NCBI RefSeq assembly: GCF_009669325.1
Contig: NZ_SZWE01000001.1
Coordinates: forward strand, 1,865,501 to 1,929,500
Reading direction: 5' to 3'
DNA from: Roseovarius bejariae
GTDB taxonomy: Bacteria > Pseudomonadota > Alphaproteobacteria > Rhodobacterales > Rhodobacteraceae
DNA length: 64,000 nucleotides
The stretch's first letter is position 1. Each line of letters starts with the position of its first letter. The notes beneath the pieces are model-generated. The model was not told the origin of the DNA and did no database searches. It saw nothing but the letters and a program-made list of their open reading frames with translations. Both the position numbers and the translations under genes were made by a program. Shown here in pieces: positions 35,999-47,000 of the stretch.

Positions 35999-38475
35999 TG
36001 AGCGACAACGACGGTAAGAAAACATTGGGTGTGCGTGGCGGTCCCCGGTCGGGGAACGTGAAGCAGAGCTTCAGCCATGGGCGGACCAAGAACGTCGTGG
36101 TGGAGACGAAGCGCAAGCGCGTTGTGAAACCGGGCGCCAAGCCGGGTGCGGCCGGGGCCTCGGGGAACAAGCCGAATACGCCTGTGGGCGACCCCAAGAA
36201 GCGGCCCGCCGGTATCTCCGACTCCGAGATGGAGCGCCGCATGAAGGCGCTTCAGGCCGCGAAAGAACGCGAGGCGGAAGAAGCCGCCAAGCGTGAAGCC
36301 GAGGAAAAGGCCCGCGAGGAAGAGCGCCAGCGCCGCCGCGAAGAGGCCGAGGCCAAGGAACGCGAACAACGCGAGGCCGAGGAACGCGCCAAGGCCAAGG
36401 CCGAGGAAGAAGAACGCAAGCGCCGCGAGGCCGAGGAAGCCGCCCAGAAAGCGGCCGCCGCCCCCGCGCCGGAACCTGCGCGCGCCGCGCCCAAACCCGC
36501 ACCGCGCAAGGAAAAAGAGCGTGAGCAACAGCAACCGCGCGGCGGCAAGGGCCGTCGGGGTGGTGACGATGGTCGCCGCTCGGGCAAGCTGACCCTCAAT
36601 CAGGCGCTTTCGGGCGGTGAAGGCGGGCGTCAGAAATCCCTCGCCGCGATGAAGCGCAAGCAAGAGCGCGCGCGCCAGAAGGCCATGGGTGGCGGCGAAC
36701 AGCGCGAAAAGGTCGTGCGCGACGTGCAACTGCCCGAGGCGATTGTCGTTTCCGAGCTGGCCAACCGTATGGCCGAGCGTGTCGGCGATGTCGTCAAGGC
36801 ACTGATGAACAACGGCATGATGGTCACGCAAAACCAGACCATCGACGCAGATACCGCCGAACTGATCATCGAGGAATTCGGCCACCGCGTTGTTCGCGTG
36901 TCCGATTCGGACGTTGAAGACGTCATTCACCAAGTCGAGGACAAGGACGAAGACCTGAAACCGCGTCCGCCGGTGATCACCATCATGGGCCACGTGGACC
37001 ACGGGAAAACCTCGCTTCTGGACGCCATCCGCGACGCCAAGGTCGTGTCGGGCGAGGCCGGGGGGATCACCCAGCACATCGGCGCCTACCAGGTGACTAC
37101 CGATAGCGGCGCGGTCCTGTCGTTCCTCGATACACCCGGCCACGCGGCCTTTACCTCGATGCGCTCGCGCGGGGCTCAGGTGACGGATATCGTCGTGCTG
37201 GTTGTCGCCGCCGATGACGCGGTCATGCCGCAGACCATCGAGGCCATCAACCACGCCAAGGCCGCCGAAGTGCCGATGATCGTGGCGATCAACAAATGCG
37301 ACAAGCCCGAGGCGAACCCCGATAAGGTCCGCACCGATCTCTTGCAGCACGAAGTCATCGTCGAGGCGATGTCGGGTGACGTGCAGGATGTCGAAGTGTC
37401 CGCCGTCACCGGGGCTGGTCTTGATGAACTGCTCGAAGCGATCGCGCTTCAAGCCGAGATTCTCGAACTGAAAGCCAACCCCGACCGCGCCGCCGAAGGC
37501 GCCGTGATCGAGGCACAGCTTGACGTTGGCCGTGGCCCCGTTGCCACCGTTCTGGTCCAACGCGGCACCCTGCACCAGGGCGACATCTTCGTCGTGGGCG
37601 AGCAATACGGTAAGGTCCGTGCCCTGATCAATGACCGCGGTGAGCGTGTGAAAGAGGCCGGGCCGTCGGTTCCGGTCGAGGTTCTGGGTCTCAACGGTAC
37701 GCCCGAGGCGGGCGATGTCCTCAACGTCGTCAAATCCGAGGGTCAGGCCCGCGAAATCGCCGAGTACCGCGAAAAAGCAGCCAAGGAAAAACGCGCTGCC
37801 GCCGGGGCCGGTACCTCGCTGGAACAGCTTCTGGCGAAGGCCAAGGAAGACGAGAACGTCAAGGAACTGCCGGTTCTGGTCAAGGCCGACGTGCAGGGCA
37901 GCGCCGAGGCGATCGTTCAGGCGATGGAGAAAATCGGCAACGAAGAGGTGCGCGTGCGCGTGCTGCACTCGGGCGTTGGTGCCATCACCGAATCCGATGT
38001 CGGTCTGGCCGAGGCCAGCGGTGCGCCGGTTCTGGGCTTCAACGTCCGGGCCAATGCCCCGGCCCGCAACAGCGCCAACCAGAAGGGCGTCGAGATTCGC
38101 TACTACAGCGTGATCTACGACCTCGTGGATGACGTGAAAGCGGCGGCCAGCGGTCTGCTCGGGGCCGAGATTCGCGAGAAATTCATCGGCTACGCCGAGA
38201 TTCGCGAGGTCTTCAAGGTCACCGGCGTCGGCAAAGTGGCTGGCTGTCTTGTCACCGAAGGCATCGCGCGCCGCTCCGCCGGTGTGCGCCTGCTGCGTGA
38301 CGATGTGGTGATCCACGAAGGCACGCTGAAAACCCTCAAGCGCTTCAAGGACGAAGTCAGCGAAGTGCAGTCGGGTCAGGAATGCGGCATGGCCTTCGAG
38401 AACTACGAAGATATTCGCCCGGGCGATGTCATCGAGATTTTCGAGCGCGAGGAGATCGAACGCAAGCTCGACTGA
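35998..38475 (+). CDS. infB: Translation initiation factor IF-2
   Basis: IF-2 (825 aa) delivers initiator tRNA to the 30S subunit. The N-terminus is long and charged, with an Ala/Glu/Arg-rich coiled coil at about residues 75-170. The GTPase domain has [14 protein letters not shown] (G1), DTPGHAAF (G3) and [12 protein letters not shown] (G4). It continues through domains II and III to the C-terminal fMet-tRNA-binding domain ([19 protein letters not shown]). The start overlaps the ylxR stop by one base, and a strong terminator follows. Confidence 0.97.
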   Translation: MSDNDGKKTLGVRGGPRSGNVKQSFSHGRTKNVVVETKRKRVVKPGAKPGAAGASGNKPNTPVGDPKKRPAGISDSEMERRMKALQAAKEREAEEAAKREAEEKAREEERQRRREEAEAKEREQREAEERAKAKAEEEERKRREAEEAAQKAAAAPAPEPARAAPKPAPRKEKEREQQQPRGGKGRRGGDDGRRSGKLTLNQALSGGEGGRQKSLAAMKRKQERARQKAMGGGEQREKVVRDVQLPEAIVVSELANRMAERVGDVVKALMNNGMMVTQNQTIDADTAELIIEEFGHRVVRVSDSDVEDVIHQVEDKDEDLKPRPPVITIMGHVDHGKTSLLDAIRDAKVVSGEAGGITQHIGAYQVTTDSGAVLSFLDTPGHAAFTSMRSRGAQVTDIVVLVVAADDAVMPQTIEAINHAKAAEVPMIVAINKCDKPEANPDKVRTDLLQHEVIVEAMSGDVQDVEVSAVTGAGLDELLEAIALQAEILELKANPDRAAEGAVIEAQLDVGRGPVATVLVQRGTLHQGDIFVVGEQYGKVRALINDRGERVKEAGPSVPVEVLGLNGTPEAGDVLNVVKSEGQAREIAEYREKAAKEKRAAAGAGTSLEQLLAKAKEDENVKELPVLVKADVQGSAEAIVQAMEKIGNEEVRVRVLHSGVGAITESDVGLAEASGAPVLGFNVRANAPARNSANQKGVEIRYYSVIYDLVDDVKAAASGLLGAEIREKFIGYAEIREVFKVTGVGKVAGCLVTEGIARRSAGVRLLRDDVVIHEGTLKTLKRFKDEVSEVQSGQECGMAFENYEDIRPGDVIEIFEREEIERKLD

Positions 38476-38500
38476 TCTCAGCCAACAAGCAAATAGAGAA

Positions 38501-38524
38501 GGGGGCCTGCGCGGCCCCCTTTTT
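38501..38524 (+). terminator. Intrinsic terminator after infB
   Basis: GGGGGCC (38501-38507) pairs with GGCCCCC (38513-38519) across TGCGC, followed by TTTTT. It lies about 25 bp after the infB stop codon and just before the end of the convergent hydantoinase A-like gene. Confidence 0.9.
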
Positions 38525-38529
38525 CGTGC

Positions 38530-40530
38530 CTACCCTGCGATCCGGGGCCGCCCGCTGGCCTCGACCGTGATCGTCGCCTCAAGAAACACCTCACGCGCTT
38601 CTGCCTGCGCCGATTTGATATCCTTCGATACGATCACATGCACATCCAACGCCCCCGCTGCGTCGGCGTCACGACGCGCTTCCTCCTCCAGAATGCTGCG
38701 CAGGGCCTCCATGGCCTCCTCCGCATTGGTGAAATCCTTGGGGTTCTCGTCGGTATGCACCCGGAACTTGCCTTCGGCGGGGCAAGTCACCGTACCCGCC
38801 CGCCGGATCGTCACGCGCCCCACCACCGCGCCGATGGCATTGGCCACTGCCGCGTGCTGCGGCAGGATCATCCGACAGCCCAAACGCTCCCCGACCGCCG
38901 GATAGTAACTGGGCGCCGAGGCCCCAAGCCCCACCACCGGCACATCAAGCCCGGTGTCCAGCCGCACCAATCCGCGATGCCCATCAAGGCCGCGCTGCAT
39001 CAGGACATGCCGCGCCAGGTCGGCGGGGGGTAGGCCAAACTCTACCTCTTCTTCGGCAAAAGCAGTCTCTAACAAGGCCAAACTCGTCTGAAACGTCAGT
39101 CGATCCACGATCATTTGCGCCAACTTCGCTGGTTCGGGACAAAGACGCGTGCCCACCCCCGTGCGCTTGCGCCCAATCAGCTCCAGCGCCTTCTGCGCGG
39201 CCTCGCTATCCCACGCATCCAGCCGCCCCAGAACATGCGCCGCGTCCGACGGCGTGACACCCGACACCTGCACCAAGCCCCGCGCTACAAGCCGCTTTAG
39301 CGCCCCTGCTTCCATCCGGGTTCTCAGAACCTTGCCAAGCGGCTGTACCGTGTCGCCGATACGCTCCAAAAGTGCGGCATCGCGGGTCTGCAACCCGCCT
39401 GCCTCCATCCCCGGCACGGCCCGAACGAACCGCGTGTCATATTCCCCCGGCGCCGAGTTGCGCAGTTGTTCCTCCAGCATGTCATGCACGACCTCCGGCG
39501 CCTCCTGCGCCATCAGGCTGACCGGCACCACCCGGCGGGGGCCAAGCGTGACGCCGCCTTGCAACCCCTCGTCGTTGACATGCACTTCACTATCGCCGCC
39601 AAGGCCCGTGGTGCGCATCGCCACGGCCTCCACCATGGTGCGCCACGGCCCCACCTGCGCGCCCGCCGGGTCGATCATCGGCCGCCCATCGCGCAGCACG
39701 GCCACATCCGTTGTCGTCCCCCCGATGTCCGAGACCAGCGCATGATCCGCCCCGGTCATCCACCGCGCGCCGACGATACTTGCCGCTGGCCCGCTCAGGA
39801 TCGTTTCGATGGGTTTTTCACGGGCCTGTTCTGCCGAAATCAGTGCACCATCGCCCCGCACCACCATCAGGGGTGCGTCAATGCCGAAATCCTGCAACTT
39901 CCCCTCGGCCTTTTCGATCAACCGCGCGATCATTCCGATCAGCCGCGCATTGAGCAGCGCCGTCAGCGCCCGCTTCGGCCCATTCAGCTTGGCCGACAGG
40001 TGATGGGAACACGACACAGGCCGCCCCGTCACCTCCCGGATAAGCTCCGCCACGCGCTGTTCATGCGCGGGATTGCGGGTGGCGAACTGGCTGGCCACGG
40101 CATAGGCAGACGCCGCCGGATCAGTCTCTAACCATGCCAAAAGCGTCGTTTCATCCAGCGGCGCGGCCTCACTCCCGGCATAGCTATGCCCGCCAGCAAT
40201 CACCAGTGCCGGGTCGCCCGCCAAGACCTCCTGTAAGCCATGCGCGGCCAAATCGCCCTCGCGAAACCCGACATAGACCAACCCGGCCCGCCCGCCCTGA
40301 CCCTCGACCAATGCGTTCGTCGCCAGGGTGGTCGAAAGCGAGGCCATGCCGATGTCACCCACATCCGCGCCGCTGGTTTGCAACACGGCCTCCACCGCCT
40401 TGCCGATCCCTTCCGACAGGTCATGCCGCGTGGTCAATGACTTGGCGCTGGCCACCACGTCCCGCTCGTCACGGATCAACACCGCATCGGTGTAGGTGCC
40501 CCCGGTATCCACCCCCAAAAGCAAAGCCAT
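38530..40530 (-). CDS. Hydantoinase/oxoprolinase family protein, subunit A type
   Basis: A 666-aa protein of the HyuA/OplA-like (hydantoinase A) family, which performs ATP-dependent ring opening of hydantoins or 5-oxoproline. The N-terminal ASKHA-like phosphate loop is LLGVDTGGTYTDAVL, and VSDIGGTTTDVAVLRDG matches the second phosphate loop. There is no neighbouring B subunit (HyuB), which normally accompanies N-methylhydantoinase; a standalone role or distant partner is possible. ATG 40530 is used because GAGGAG lies upstream. It follows queG with a 49-bp gap. Confidence 0.85.
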   Translation of the reverse strand: MALLLGVDTGGTYTDAVLIRDERDVVASAKSLTTRHDLSEGIGKAVEAVLQTSGADVGDIGMASLSTTLATNALVEGQGGRAGLVYVGFREGDLAAHGLQEVLAGDPALVIAGGHSYAGSEAAPLDETTLLAWLETDPAASAYAVASQFATRNPAHEQRVAELIREVTGRPVSCSHHLSAKLNGPKRALTALLNARLIGMIARLIEKAEGKLQDFGIDAPLMVVRGDGALISAEQAREKPIETILSGPAASIVGARWMTGADHALVSDIGGTTTDVAVLRDGRPMIDPAGAQVGPWRTMVEAVAMRTTGLGGDSEVHVNDEGLQGGVTLGPRRVVPVSLMAQEAPEVVHDMLEEQLRNSAPGEYDTRFVRAVPGMEAGGLQTRDAALLERIGDTVQPLGKVLRTRMEAGALKRLVARGLVQVSGVTPSDAAHVLGRLDAWDSEAAQKALELIGRKRTGVGTRLCPEPAKLAQMIVDRLTFQTSLALLETAFAEEEVEFGLPPADLARHVLMQRGLDGHRGLVRLDTGLDVPVVGLGASAPSYYPAVGERLGCRMILPQHAAVANAIGAVVGRVTIRRAGTVTCPAEGKFRVHTDENPKDFTNAEEAMEALRSILEEEARRDADAAGALDVHVIVSKDIKSAQAEAREVFLEATITVEASGRPRIAG

Positions 40531-40579
40531 GCACGTCACTCCTCATCACGTTCGGCATGGGTTTAGCGTGTTTGAGGGT

Positions 40580-41629
40580 CTATTCCATCCCGTTTGCGGC
40601 ATGGCGCAGTCGCTTGACCGCCCATCGCGCCGCATCCGCCACCGTGGCGTCGGGATCGTCGCACAGCCCCTGCGCCACACCAATCAGCGCCGGGTCGCCG
40701 GAATTGCCAACCGCATAAAGCACATTGCGCACGAACCGATCCCGCCCGATCCGCTTGATCGGGCTGCCCGAAAACCGCGCACGAAACCCGGCATCGTCCA
40801 ACCCGGCCAACTCCGCCAGCTTCGGCGCGGTCAAATCCTCGCGCGCATGGTACTTCACCTCACGCGCCTCTTGGGCAAACTTGTTCCAAGGACAGACCGC
40901 CAGACAATCGTCACAGCCATAAATCCGGTTACCCATCTTGCCGCGCAGTTCCTCGTCCACCGGGCCCTTATGTTCGATCGTCAGGTAAGAAATACAGCGC
41001 CGCGCATCCAGCTGGTAAGGCGCCGGAAAGGCCTCCGTCGGGCAAATATCCAGACAGGCCCGGCATGACCCACAATGATCCACTTCCGCAGGATCAGTGT
41101 CGATTTCCAGCGTCGTGAACACCGAGCCGATGAAAAACCAACTGCCCAGCTGACGACTCACCAGATTGGTGTGCTTGCCCTGCCATCCCAACCCCGCAGC
41201 CTGCCCAAGCGGCTTCTCCGGCACAGGCGCGGTATCGACAAACACCTTCACCTCGCCACCCGCCTCGGCAATCAACCACCGCGCCAATCGCTTCAGCCGC
41301 TTCTTGACCGTGTCGTGATAATCCTTATTGCGCGCATAAACCGAAATGGTTGCCAGATCGCCCCGCTCCAGCGTCGCCATCGGGTCGTCCTTCGGCGTAT
41401 AACTCTCGCCTAACACGATCACCGACCGCGCCTCGGGCCACAGCGCATGAGGATCCCCCCGCCAATGGCTCCGCTCGGCCAGCCATCCCATCTGCCCGTG
41501 GTACCCCTTGTCTAGAAATGCGGCCAAACGCGGCGGCACCTGCCCCACGTCCCATGGCCGGCAGATGCGGCAGGCATCGAACCCTTCCTCAAGGGCCCGG
41601 GCCACCAATCTGTCCTTCAACCCGTCCAT
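40580..41629 (-). CDS. queG: Epoxyqueuosine reductase QueG
   Basis: QueG (349 aa) reduces epoxyqueuosine in tRNA to queuosine using cobalamin and iron-sulfur clusters. Two [4Fe-4S] sites are visible: [16 protein letters not shown] with its partner, and [13 protein letters not shown]. The [17 protein letters not shown] segment is diagnostic. The C-terminal ~70 residues are HEAT-like ([20 protein letters not shown]). Minus-strand neighbours are GST upstream and the hydantoinase-like gene downstream. Confidence 0.95.
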   Translation of the reverse strand: MDGLKDRLVARALEEGFDACRICRPWDVGQVPPRLAAFLDKGYHGQMGWLAERSHWRGDPHALWPEARSVIVLGESYTPKDDPMATLERGDLATISVYARNKDYHDTVKKRLKRLARWLIAEAGGEVKVFVDTAPVPEKPLGQAAGLGWQGKHTNLVSRQLGSWFFIGSVFTTLEIDTDPAEVDHCGSCRACLDICPTEAFPAPYQLDARRCISYLTIEHKGPVDEELRGKMGNRIYGCDDCLAVCPWNKFAQEAREVKYHAREDLTAPKLAELAGLDDAGFRARFSGSPIKRIGRDRFVRNVLYAVGNSGDPALIGVAQGLCDDPDATVADAARWAVKRLRHAANGME

Positions 41630-41642
41630 TTCATCTTTCCCG

Positions 41643-41686
41643 AAATACTCTGGGGGGAGGCCGCAGGCCGGGGGGCAACGCCCCCG
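41643..41686 (-). terminator. Double-hairpin terminator between GST and queG
   Basis: On the minus strand, GGGGGC-GTT-GCCCCC is followed by GGCC-TGC-GGCC and a C-rich run, then AGTATTTC. It immediately follows the GST stop codon (41690). This two-hairpin pattern is of the type that recurs in Rhodobacterales intergenic regions, so it may also be a dispersed repeat. No other copy was spotted here. Confidence 0.6.
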
Positions 41687-41689
41687 ATC

Positions 41690-42355
41690 TCAGAAATCCA
41701 GATCGGCATAATGCGGCGGCTGCGGGAAGCCGGGCACCTGGTCGGCCAAAATCCCCCGAAACGCCGGGCGTGATTTGATCTTGGCGTACCAATCCTTCAC
41801 CGTATCACTGCGGTTCCAATCCACGTCCCGGATATAATCCAGCGAACTCAGATGCGCGGCGGCGGCGAAATCGGCCAGCGTCATCACGTCCCCCGCCAGC
41901 CACCGGCGATGGTCCAGCAGCCACGCCATGTAATCCAGATGATATTTGATCGCCTTGGCCCCGGCCTTGACGTTGGTACTGTCCGGGAAACCCTGTTTCA
42001 TCACCTTCTTGTTGACCCGCTCGTACAGCAGTTTCGAGGTGACCTCGTGATGGAACTTGTCGTCGAACCACGATACCAGCCGCCGCACCTCATACCGTGC
42101 ATCGGCGCTTTTCGGCATCAGGCTCGGCTCGGGGTATTTCTCTTCAAGGTATTCGCAGATCGCCGCGCTTTCGGCCATGGTCTTGCCGTCGATCTTCAGG
42201 ATCGGCACTTTCCCGGCAGGATTGCGCCGTAGGAAATCGGGGTTTTCCTCCCAATAGCGCTCCTCGACCAGCTCACATTCGATCTTCTTCTCGGCAAGGC
42301 TCAGCCGGACCTTGCGACAGAATGGAGACAACGGAACGTGATACAGCTTGGCCAT
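41690..42355 (-). CDS. Glutathione S-transferase family protein
   Basis: A 221-aa GST. The thioredoxin-like N-terminal domain has PLSPFCRKVRLSLAEKKIE, with a Ser/Cys pair where the active residue should be, then NPAGKVPIL (cis-proline) and the GSH-binding AESAAICEYL. The helical C-terminal domain includes GDVMTLADFAAAAHLSSLDY. The substrate is unknown. It lies downstream of mtgA on the minus strand with a 62-bp gap. Confidence 0.92.
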   Translation of the reverse strand: MAKLYHVPLSPFCRKVRLSLAEKKIECELVEERYWEENPDFLRRNPAGKVPILKIDGKTMAESAAICEYLEEKYPEPSLMPKSADARYEVRRLVSWFDDKFHHEVTSKLLYERVNKKVMKQGFPDSTNVKAGAKAIKYHLDYMAWLLDHRRWLAGDVMTLADFAAAAHLSSLDYIRDVDWNRSDTVKDWYAKIKSRPAFRGILADQVPGFPQPPHYADLDF

Positions 42356-42417
42356 GCGTCATTCAAACCTTGCGTCGAAAAAGGGATACCCCTCCATGCC
42401 GTGAAAGCGCGGGGTTT

Positions 42418-43140
42418 TCAATCCTCGAAGCATGCCGCGCGACCGTCACGGCGGATCGTGGCCGCCCCGTCCATGATGCCCGCCGCCCGTGTCCTGAGCC
42501 AGCGTGAGGGCCGTGCCGCATTGCGGTCTTTGGGGGCGGGCAGCACCGCGGCCAGCCGCGCGGCCTGTACCGGGGTCAGGGCCTCGGGGCCGACGCCAAA
42601 GTAATGCCGCGCGGCGGCCTCCACGCCGAATACGCCTTCGTCGAACTCGGCCACATTGAGATAAACCTCGATGATCCGCCGCTTGGGCCAGATCGCCTCG
42701 ACCAGCGGGGTAATCGCCGCCTCCAGCGCCTTGCGTGGCCATGAGCGGCCATGCCAGAGATAGACGTTCTTCACCACCTGTTGGCTCAGGGTCGAGGCCC
42801 CGCGCGTGCCGCCATCGGCGATAGCATCGCGGATGGCCGACATATCGAAACCCCAGTGCTGACAGAAATTCGCATCCTCGGCCGCCACGACCGACCGCGC
42901 CATGACCGGGGCCACCCCCTCCAGTGGCACCCACTGTCGGTCCAGCGTGCCCAGCCGCCATTTTTCCTGCATCATGTAAATCGTCACTGGCGGGTTGATC
43001 ACGCGATAGGCCGCCACGGCCAACAGAACGACAGCCGCAACCACAAGGAACAACCGAAACAGCCACCGCCGCAGCCAGCGCAGCGGTTGAAACCGGCGTG
43101 CTTTGGTTTTCCTGTTGGTTTTGGATGTCCGCTTGGCCAT
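42418..43140 (-). CDS. mtgA: Monofunctional biosynthetic peptidoglycan transglycosylase
   Basis: MtgA (240 aa) polymerises lipid II glycan strands. One N-terminal membrane helix (about residues 24-46) anchors a GT51 domain. The catalytic glutamate lies in VVAAEDANFCQHWGFD, followed by GASTLSQQVVKNVYL and RIIEVYLNVAEFDEGVFGVE (second glutamate region). The N-terminus is strongly basic, consistent with a cytosolic tail. It stands 50 bp after the frameshifted hydrolase gene. Confidence 0.95.
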   Translation of the reverse strand: MAKRTSKTNRKTKARRFQPLRWLRRWLFRLFLVVAAVVLLAVAAYRVINPPVTIYMMQEKWRLGTLDRQWVPLEGVAPVMARSVVAAEDANFCQHWGFDMSAIRDAIADGGTRGASTLSQQVVKNVYLWHGRSWPRKALEAAITPLVEAIWPKRRIIEVYLNVAEFDEGVFGVEAAARHYFGVGPEALTPVQAARLAAVLPAPKDRNAARPSRWLRTRAAGIMDGAATIRRDGRAACFED

Positions 43141-43190
43141 ATCTCACTTGCTATAGCGCGGTGCCGTGCGATGCAATTGTCGCGCCCCGG

Positions 43191-43951
43191 TCAGGCGGCG
43201 CTATTGATGTCGGATGTCTCGAACCCATCACGATCCGCTTCGAAGATGTGCCGCGGTATCGCACCCAAGCGCATCAATCTTTTGCCAAGGCGATGATGCC
43301 GCCCCTCGATCGCCAGATTGACGAGTGTCGGCAACGCGCCTTTCCTTTTCAATTTGATGGCAAGGCGATGCCCATACCCCGGGAGGATAAGATGCGACAC
43401 TCTTTGAGAGGGTGGAAACCGAAGGGCATGGATCAACTCATCGGCCTCATCGCCGTGCAAGATGAAATAGGCCGTCTTCTCAGGCCGCAAACCTTGCACA
43501 GCAGGAAAGCGGAAATTCTCGATCTGCCGCCGGAAAAAACGCCAGCGGCGCTCCTCTGGCACGATGGCGGGATCGACTGAATACTGCGGGGTAAAGGCCA
43601 GGATCGTATCGAATGCCACGTCGCGCGACAGGTGCAACAGCATCGTTGCCCCCATCGAATTGCCAAGACCCACCAGGCGCTTTGCACCGATCTGCAAGGC
43701 GACGTCTTCAATGGTTGCGATCAGGCGTTCGGCCATACCGGGGCTGTTCAACCATGATCGGCTTTCGTCGATCACGAACAGCACATGATTTTCACCCTCT
43801 GCGGTCGCCATCCCGGAAAATTCCGGGGGCGGAGGCGTCTTGCGGTCGGTCCCACGCCGGAACAACTGATGACCAAGGTGTCATTGCGGCCCGGTGCGTA
43901 CAGAACACGCAGCGGCCCGTCATGAACGATGGTTTTGACAGTCTCCGACAC
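43191..43951 (-). pseudogene. Alpha/beta hydrolase-like gene with a probable single-base frameshift
   Basis: The long frame gives ~220 aa with an alpha/beta hydrolase nucleophile elbow (VGLGNSMGATMLLHL) and a later LPGYGHRLA histidine. In the upstream frame, from GTG 43951, an uninterrupted N-terminal piece reads VSETVKTIVHDGPLRVLYA and continues as NDTLVISCSGVG. The two pieces join only if one base is added at about 43846-43857, where GGCGTGGGACCGAC should read as codons for GVGTDRKT. This is either a real frameshift (pseudogene) or a sequencing error. Function otherwise unknown. Confidence 0.7.
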
Positions 43952-43955
43952 GAAT

Positions 43956-44006
43956 AAGCCCCGCTTGCGTTTGACAATGCCGCAGCATTGTTCGCAAACG
44001 GGGCTT
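43956..44006 (-). terminator. Long imperfect hairpin downstream of gltB
   Basis: AAGCCCCG-type arms extend inward through TTGCG and ACAATGC to a CGCA loop, giving a stem of over 20 bp with a few mismatches and bulges. It lies ~30 bp past the gltB stop, on the minus strand, and is followed by a short AT stretch rather than a full T-run. Transcript termination or 3'-end protection of gltB mRNA is the simplest reading. Confidence 0.65.
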
Positions 44007-44038
44007 AAATAAGACTTAAATGGTGCCTTATCGCGTTA

Positions 44039-47000
44039 TTATTCGGCCGGGATGGCATCCTCTTCTATGCCCAGCGGATGCGCCAGCTTGTCCAGCATCT
44101 CGGTGGGGCAAACCTGAAGGAAGTTGCCCTTCTCCACGTCCCAGTATTGCAGGATTTCCTGTGCCTTGCGGCTGCCGGTTTCGGCGGCGTGGCGTTCCAC
44201 CAGTTCCTCCAGCTCGGCAAGCCAATGGTCCTGTGTGACCGGGCAAGTGACCAGCGATTCCATGTTGATCAGGTTTGCGACGGTCCCCTCGGGATCATAG
44301 AGATAGGCCATGCCGCCGGTCATCCCGGCACCAAAGTTCGCGCCGATGCTGCCAAGGATCACGGCAACACCCCCGGTCATGTATTCACACCCGTTAGAGC
44401 CACAGCCCTCGACCACCACTTTCGCGCCACTGTTCCGTACCGCGAAACGCTCACCGGCACGGCCAGCCGCGAAAAGATAGCCTTCGGTCGCGCCGTAAAG
44501 CACCGTGTTGCCGATGATCGTGTTGTCGGCGGCGACAAGCGGGCTGGCTTGTTGCGGGCGCACCACGATGGTGCCCCCCGACAGGCCCTTGCCGACATAG
44601 TCGTTGGCATCGCCCGAGACCTCGATCTTCAGGCCCGGCGCCGCAAAGGCGCCCAGCGACTGCCCCGCACTCCCCGACAGTTTCACCGTCAGGTGGTTGG
44701 GTTGCAGGCTGTTGCGCATGCCGAAGTTCTGCACGATGTGGCTGGAAACCCGCGTGCCCACCGTCCGGTGCGTGTTCTGCACCGCGTAGTGAAGCTGCAT
44801 TTTCTCGCCGTCCTCAAGGAACCGCTGTGCATCGCGCACGATCTCGGCGTCCAGCGTGTCGGGCACCGGGTTGCGTGGGCGATCCCGGTCATAGGTGATG
44901 TCCTTGGCGCCATCCACGGTGATCAGCATCGGGTTGAGGTCCAGATCGTCGAGATGCGCGTTGCCGCGGCTGACCTGTGTCAACAGGTCGGCCCGCCCGA
45001 TCACCTCGTCCAGACTGCGCGCGCCGATGCTGGCCAGCACCTCGCGCACTTCCTGCGCGTAGAAGGTGATCAGGTTCACCACCTTGTCGGCATTGCCGGT
45101 GAACTTGGCGCGCAGGCTTTCGTCCTGCGTACACACGCCCACGGGGCAGGTGTTCGATTGGCACTGACGCACCATGATACAGCCCATGGCGATCAATGCG
45201 GCGGTGCCGATGCCATATTCCTCGGCCCCCATCATCGCGGCCATGACGATGTCGCGCCCGGTGCGCAAACCACCATCGGTTCGCAGGGTGATCCGGTCAC
45301 GCAGCTTGTTCATCGACAGAACCTGATGCGCCTCGGTGATGCCCATCTCCCACGGCAGACCGGCATATTTAATCGAGGTGGCCGGGCTGGCCCCGGTGCC
45401 GCCATTGTGCCCCGAGATCAGGATCACATCCGCCTTGGCCTTGGCCACACCGGCGGCAATCGTGCCCACGCCCGATTGTGCCACCAGCTTCACGGTGACC
45501 TTCACCGTCGGGTTGATCTGCTTGAGGTCATAAATCAGCTGCGCCAGATCCTCGATGGAATAAATATCGTGGTGCGGCGGCGGTGAAATCAGGGTCACAC
45601 CCTTGGTCGAATGCCGCAGGCGTGCGATCAGGTCCGTCACCTTCATCCCCGGAAGCTGACCACCCTCACCGGGCTTGGCGCCCTGCGCCACCTTGATCTC
45701 AAGCTCCTCGCACTGGTTCAGATACTCGGCGGTCACGCCGAACCGGCCCGAAGCGACCTGCTTGATCTTGGCGCTGGGGTTGTCGCCATTGGGCTCGGGC
45801 ACGAAATGCGCCGGGTCTTCCCCGCCTTCGCCACTGTCCGACCGCGCGCCGATCCGGTTCATCGCCACGTTCAGGGTCTTGTGCGCCTCGGGGCTGAGCG
45901 CCCCAAGGCTCATCCCCGGCGTGACAAACCGCTTGCGGATCGCGGTGACGCTTTCCACCTCTTCCAAGGGGATCGCATCGCCCATCGGCTTGATCGCCAT
46001 CAGGTCGCGCAGGTGAATCGGCGGGTTGGCCTGCATCGCGGTCGAATACCGCTTCCACAACTCGTAAGAGGCAGTGTTACAGGCCATCTGCATCATATGC
46101 ATGGTCTGCGCGCCCCAGGCATGGGTCTCGCCGCTCTTGCGCATCTTGTAGAAGCCGCCAATCGGCAACACATCCTTGCCGCCCTGGAAGGCTTGCCGGT
46201 GCACCTCCTCCAGCTTGCTTTGAATACCGCTCACGCCGATGCCGCTGATCCGGCTGGTCAGGCCCGGGAAATACTCGTTGCACATCGCCCGGCTCAGGCC
46301 GACGGCCTCGAAATTAAGGCCCCCGCGATAGGACGAGATCACCGAAATCCCCATCTTCGACATGATCTTCAGAAGACCCTGATCAATCGCATCGCGGAAA
46401 CGCGCGACATTCTCGGTCAGCGTGCCATCCAACAACCCGCGATCAATCCGGTCGGCAAGGCTGTCCTCGGCCAGATAGGCGTTGACCACGGTCGCGCCCG
46501 CACCGATCAGCACGGCGAAATAATGCGGGTCGATGCATTCGGCCGACCGCACGTTGAGGCTGGTAAAGGTCCGCAGCCCCTTGCGCGTCAGGTGGCTGTG
46601 CACCGCGCTTGTCGCAAGGATCATGGGCATACCCACGCGGGCCTCACCCAGATGTTGATCAGTCAGCACCAGATGTCCCGCACCGCTGCGCACCGCGTCT
46701 TCGGCCTCGGCCCGGATACGCTCAAGCCCCGCCCGCAGCGCGCCTTCGCCCGCTTCGAAGGTACAGTCGATCTCAACCACGTCCCCATGGAACTGACGCA
46801 TCAACTCGTCCCACTGGGCATTCCCCACGAAGGGGCTTTCCAGCACAAGGATTTCCGTCTGCGCGCTCGATTCATCCAGCACGTTCTTGAGGTTCCCGAA
46901 CCGCGTTTTCAGGCTCATCACCCGGAACTCGCGAAGCGAGTCAATCGGCGGGTTCGTCACCTGGCTGAAGTTCTGGCGGAAGAAGTGGCTCAGCGGGCGA

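Noticed and set aside
33604..38316. 1570-codon open frame antisense to rimP, nusA, ylxR and infB
   Set aside because: It runs exactly opposite known genes, has biased low-information composition (His, Gly, Phe, Leu, Asp-rich) and no family match. GC-rich codon use leaves antisense frames open.
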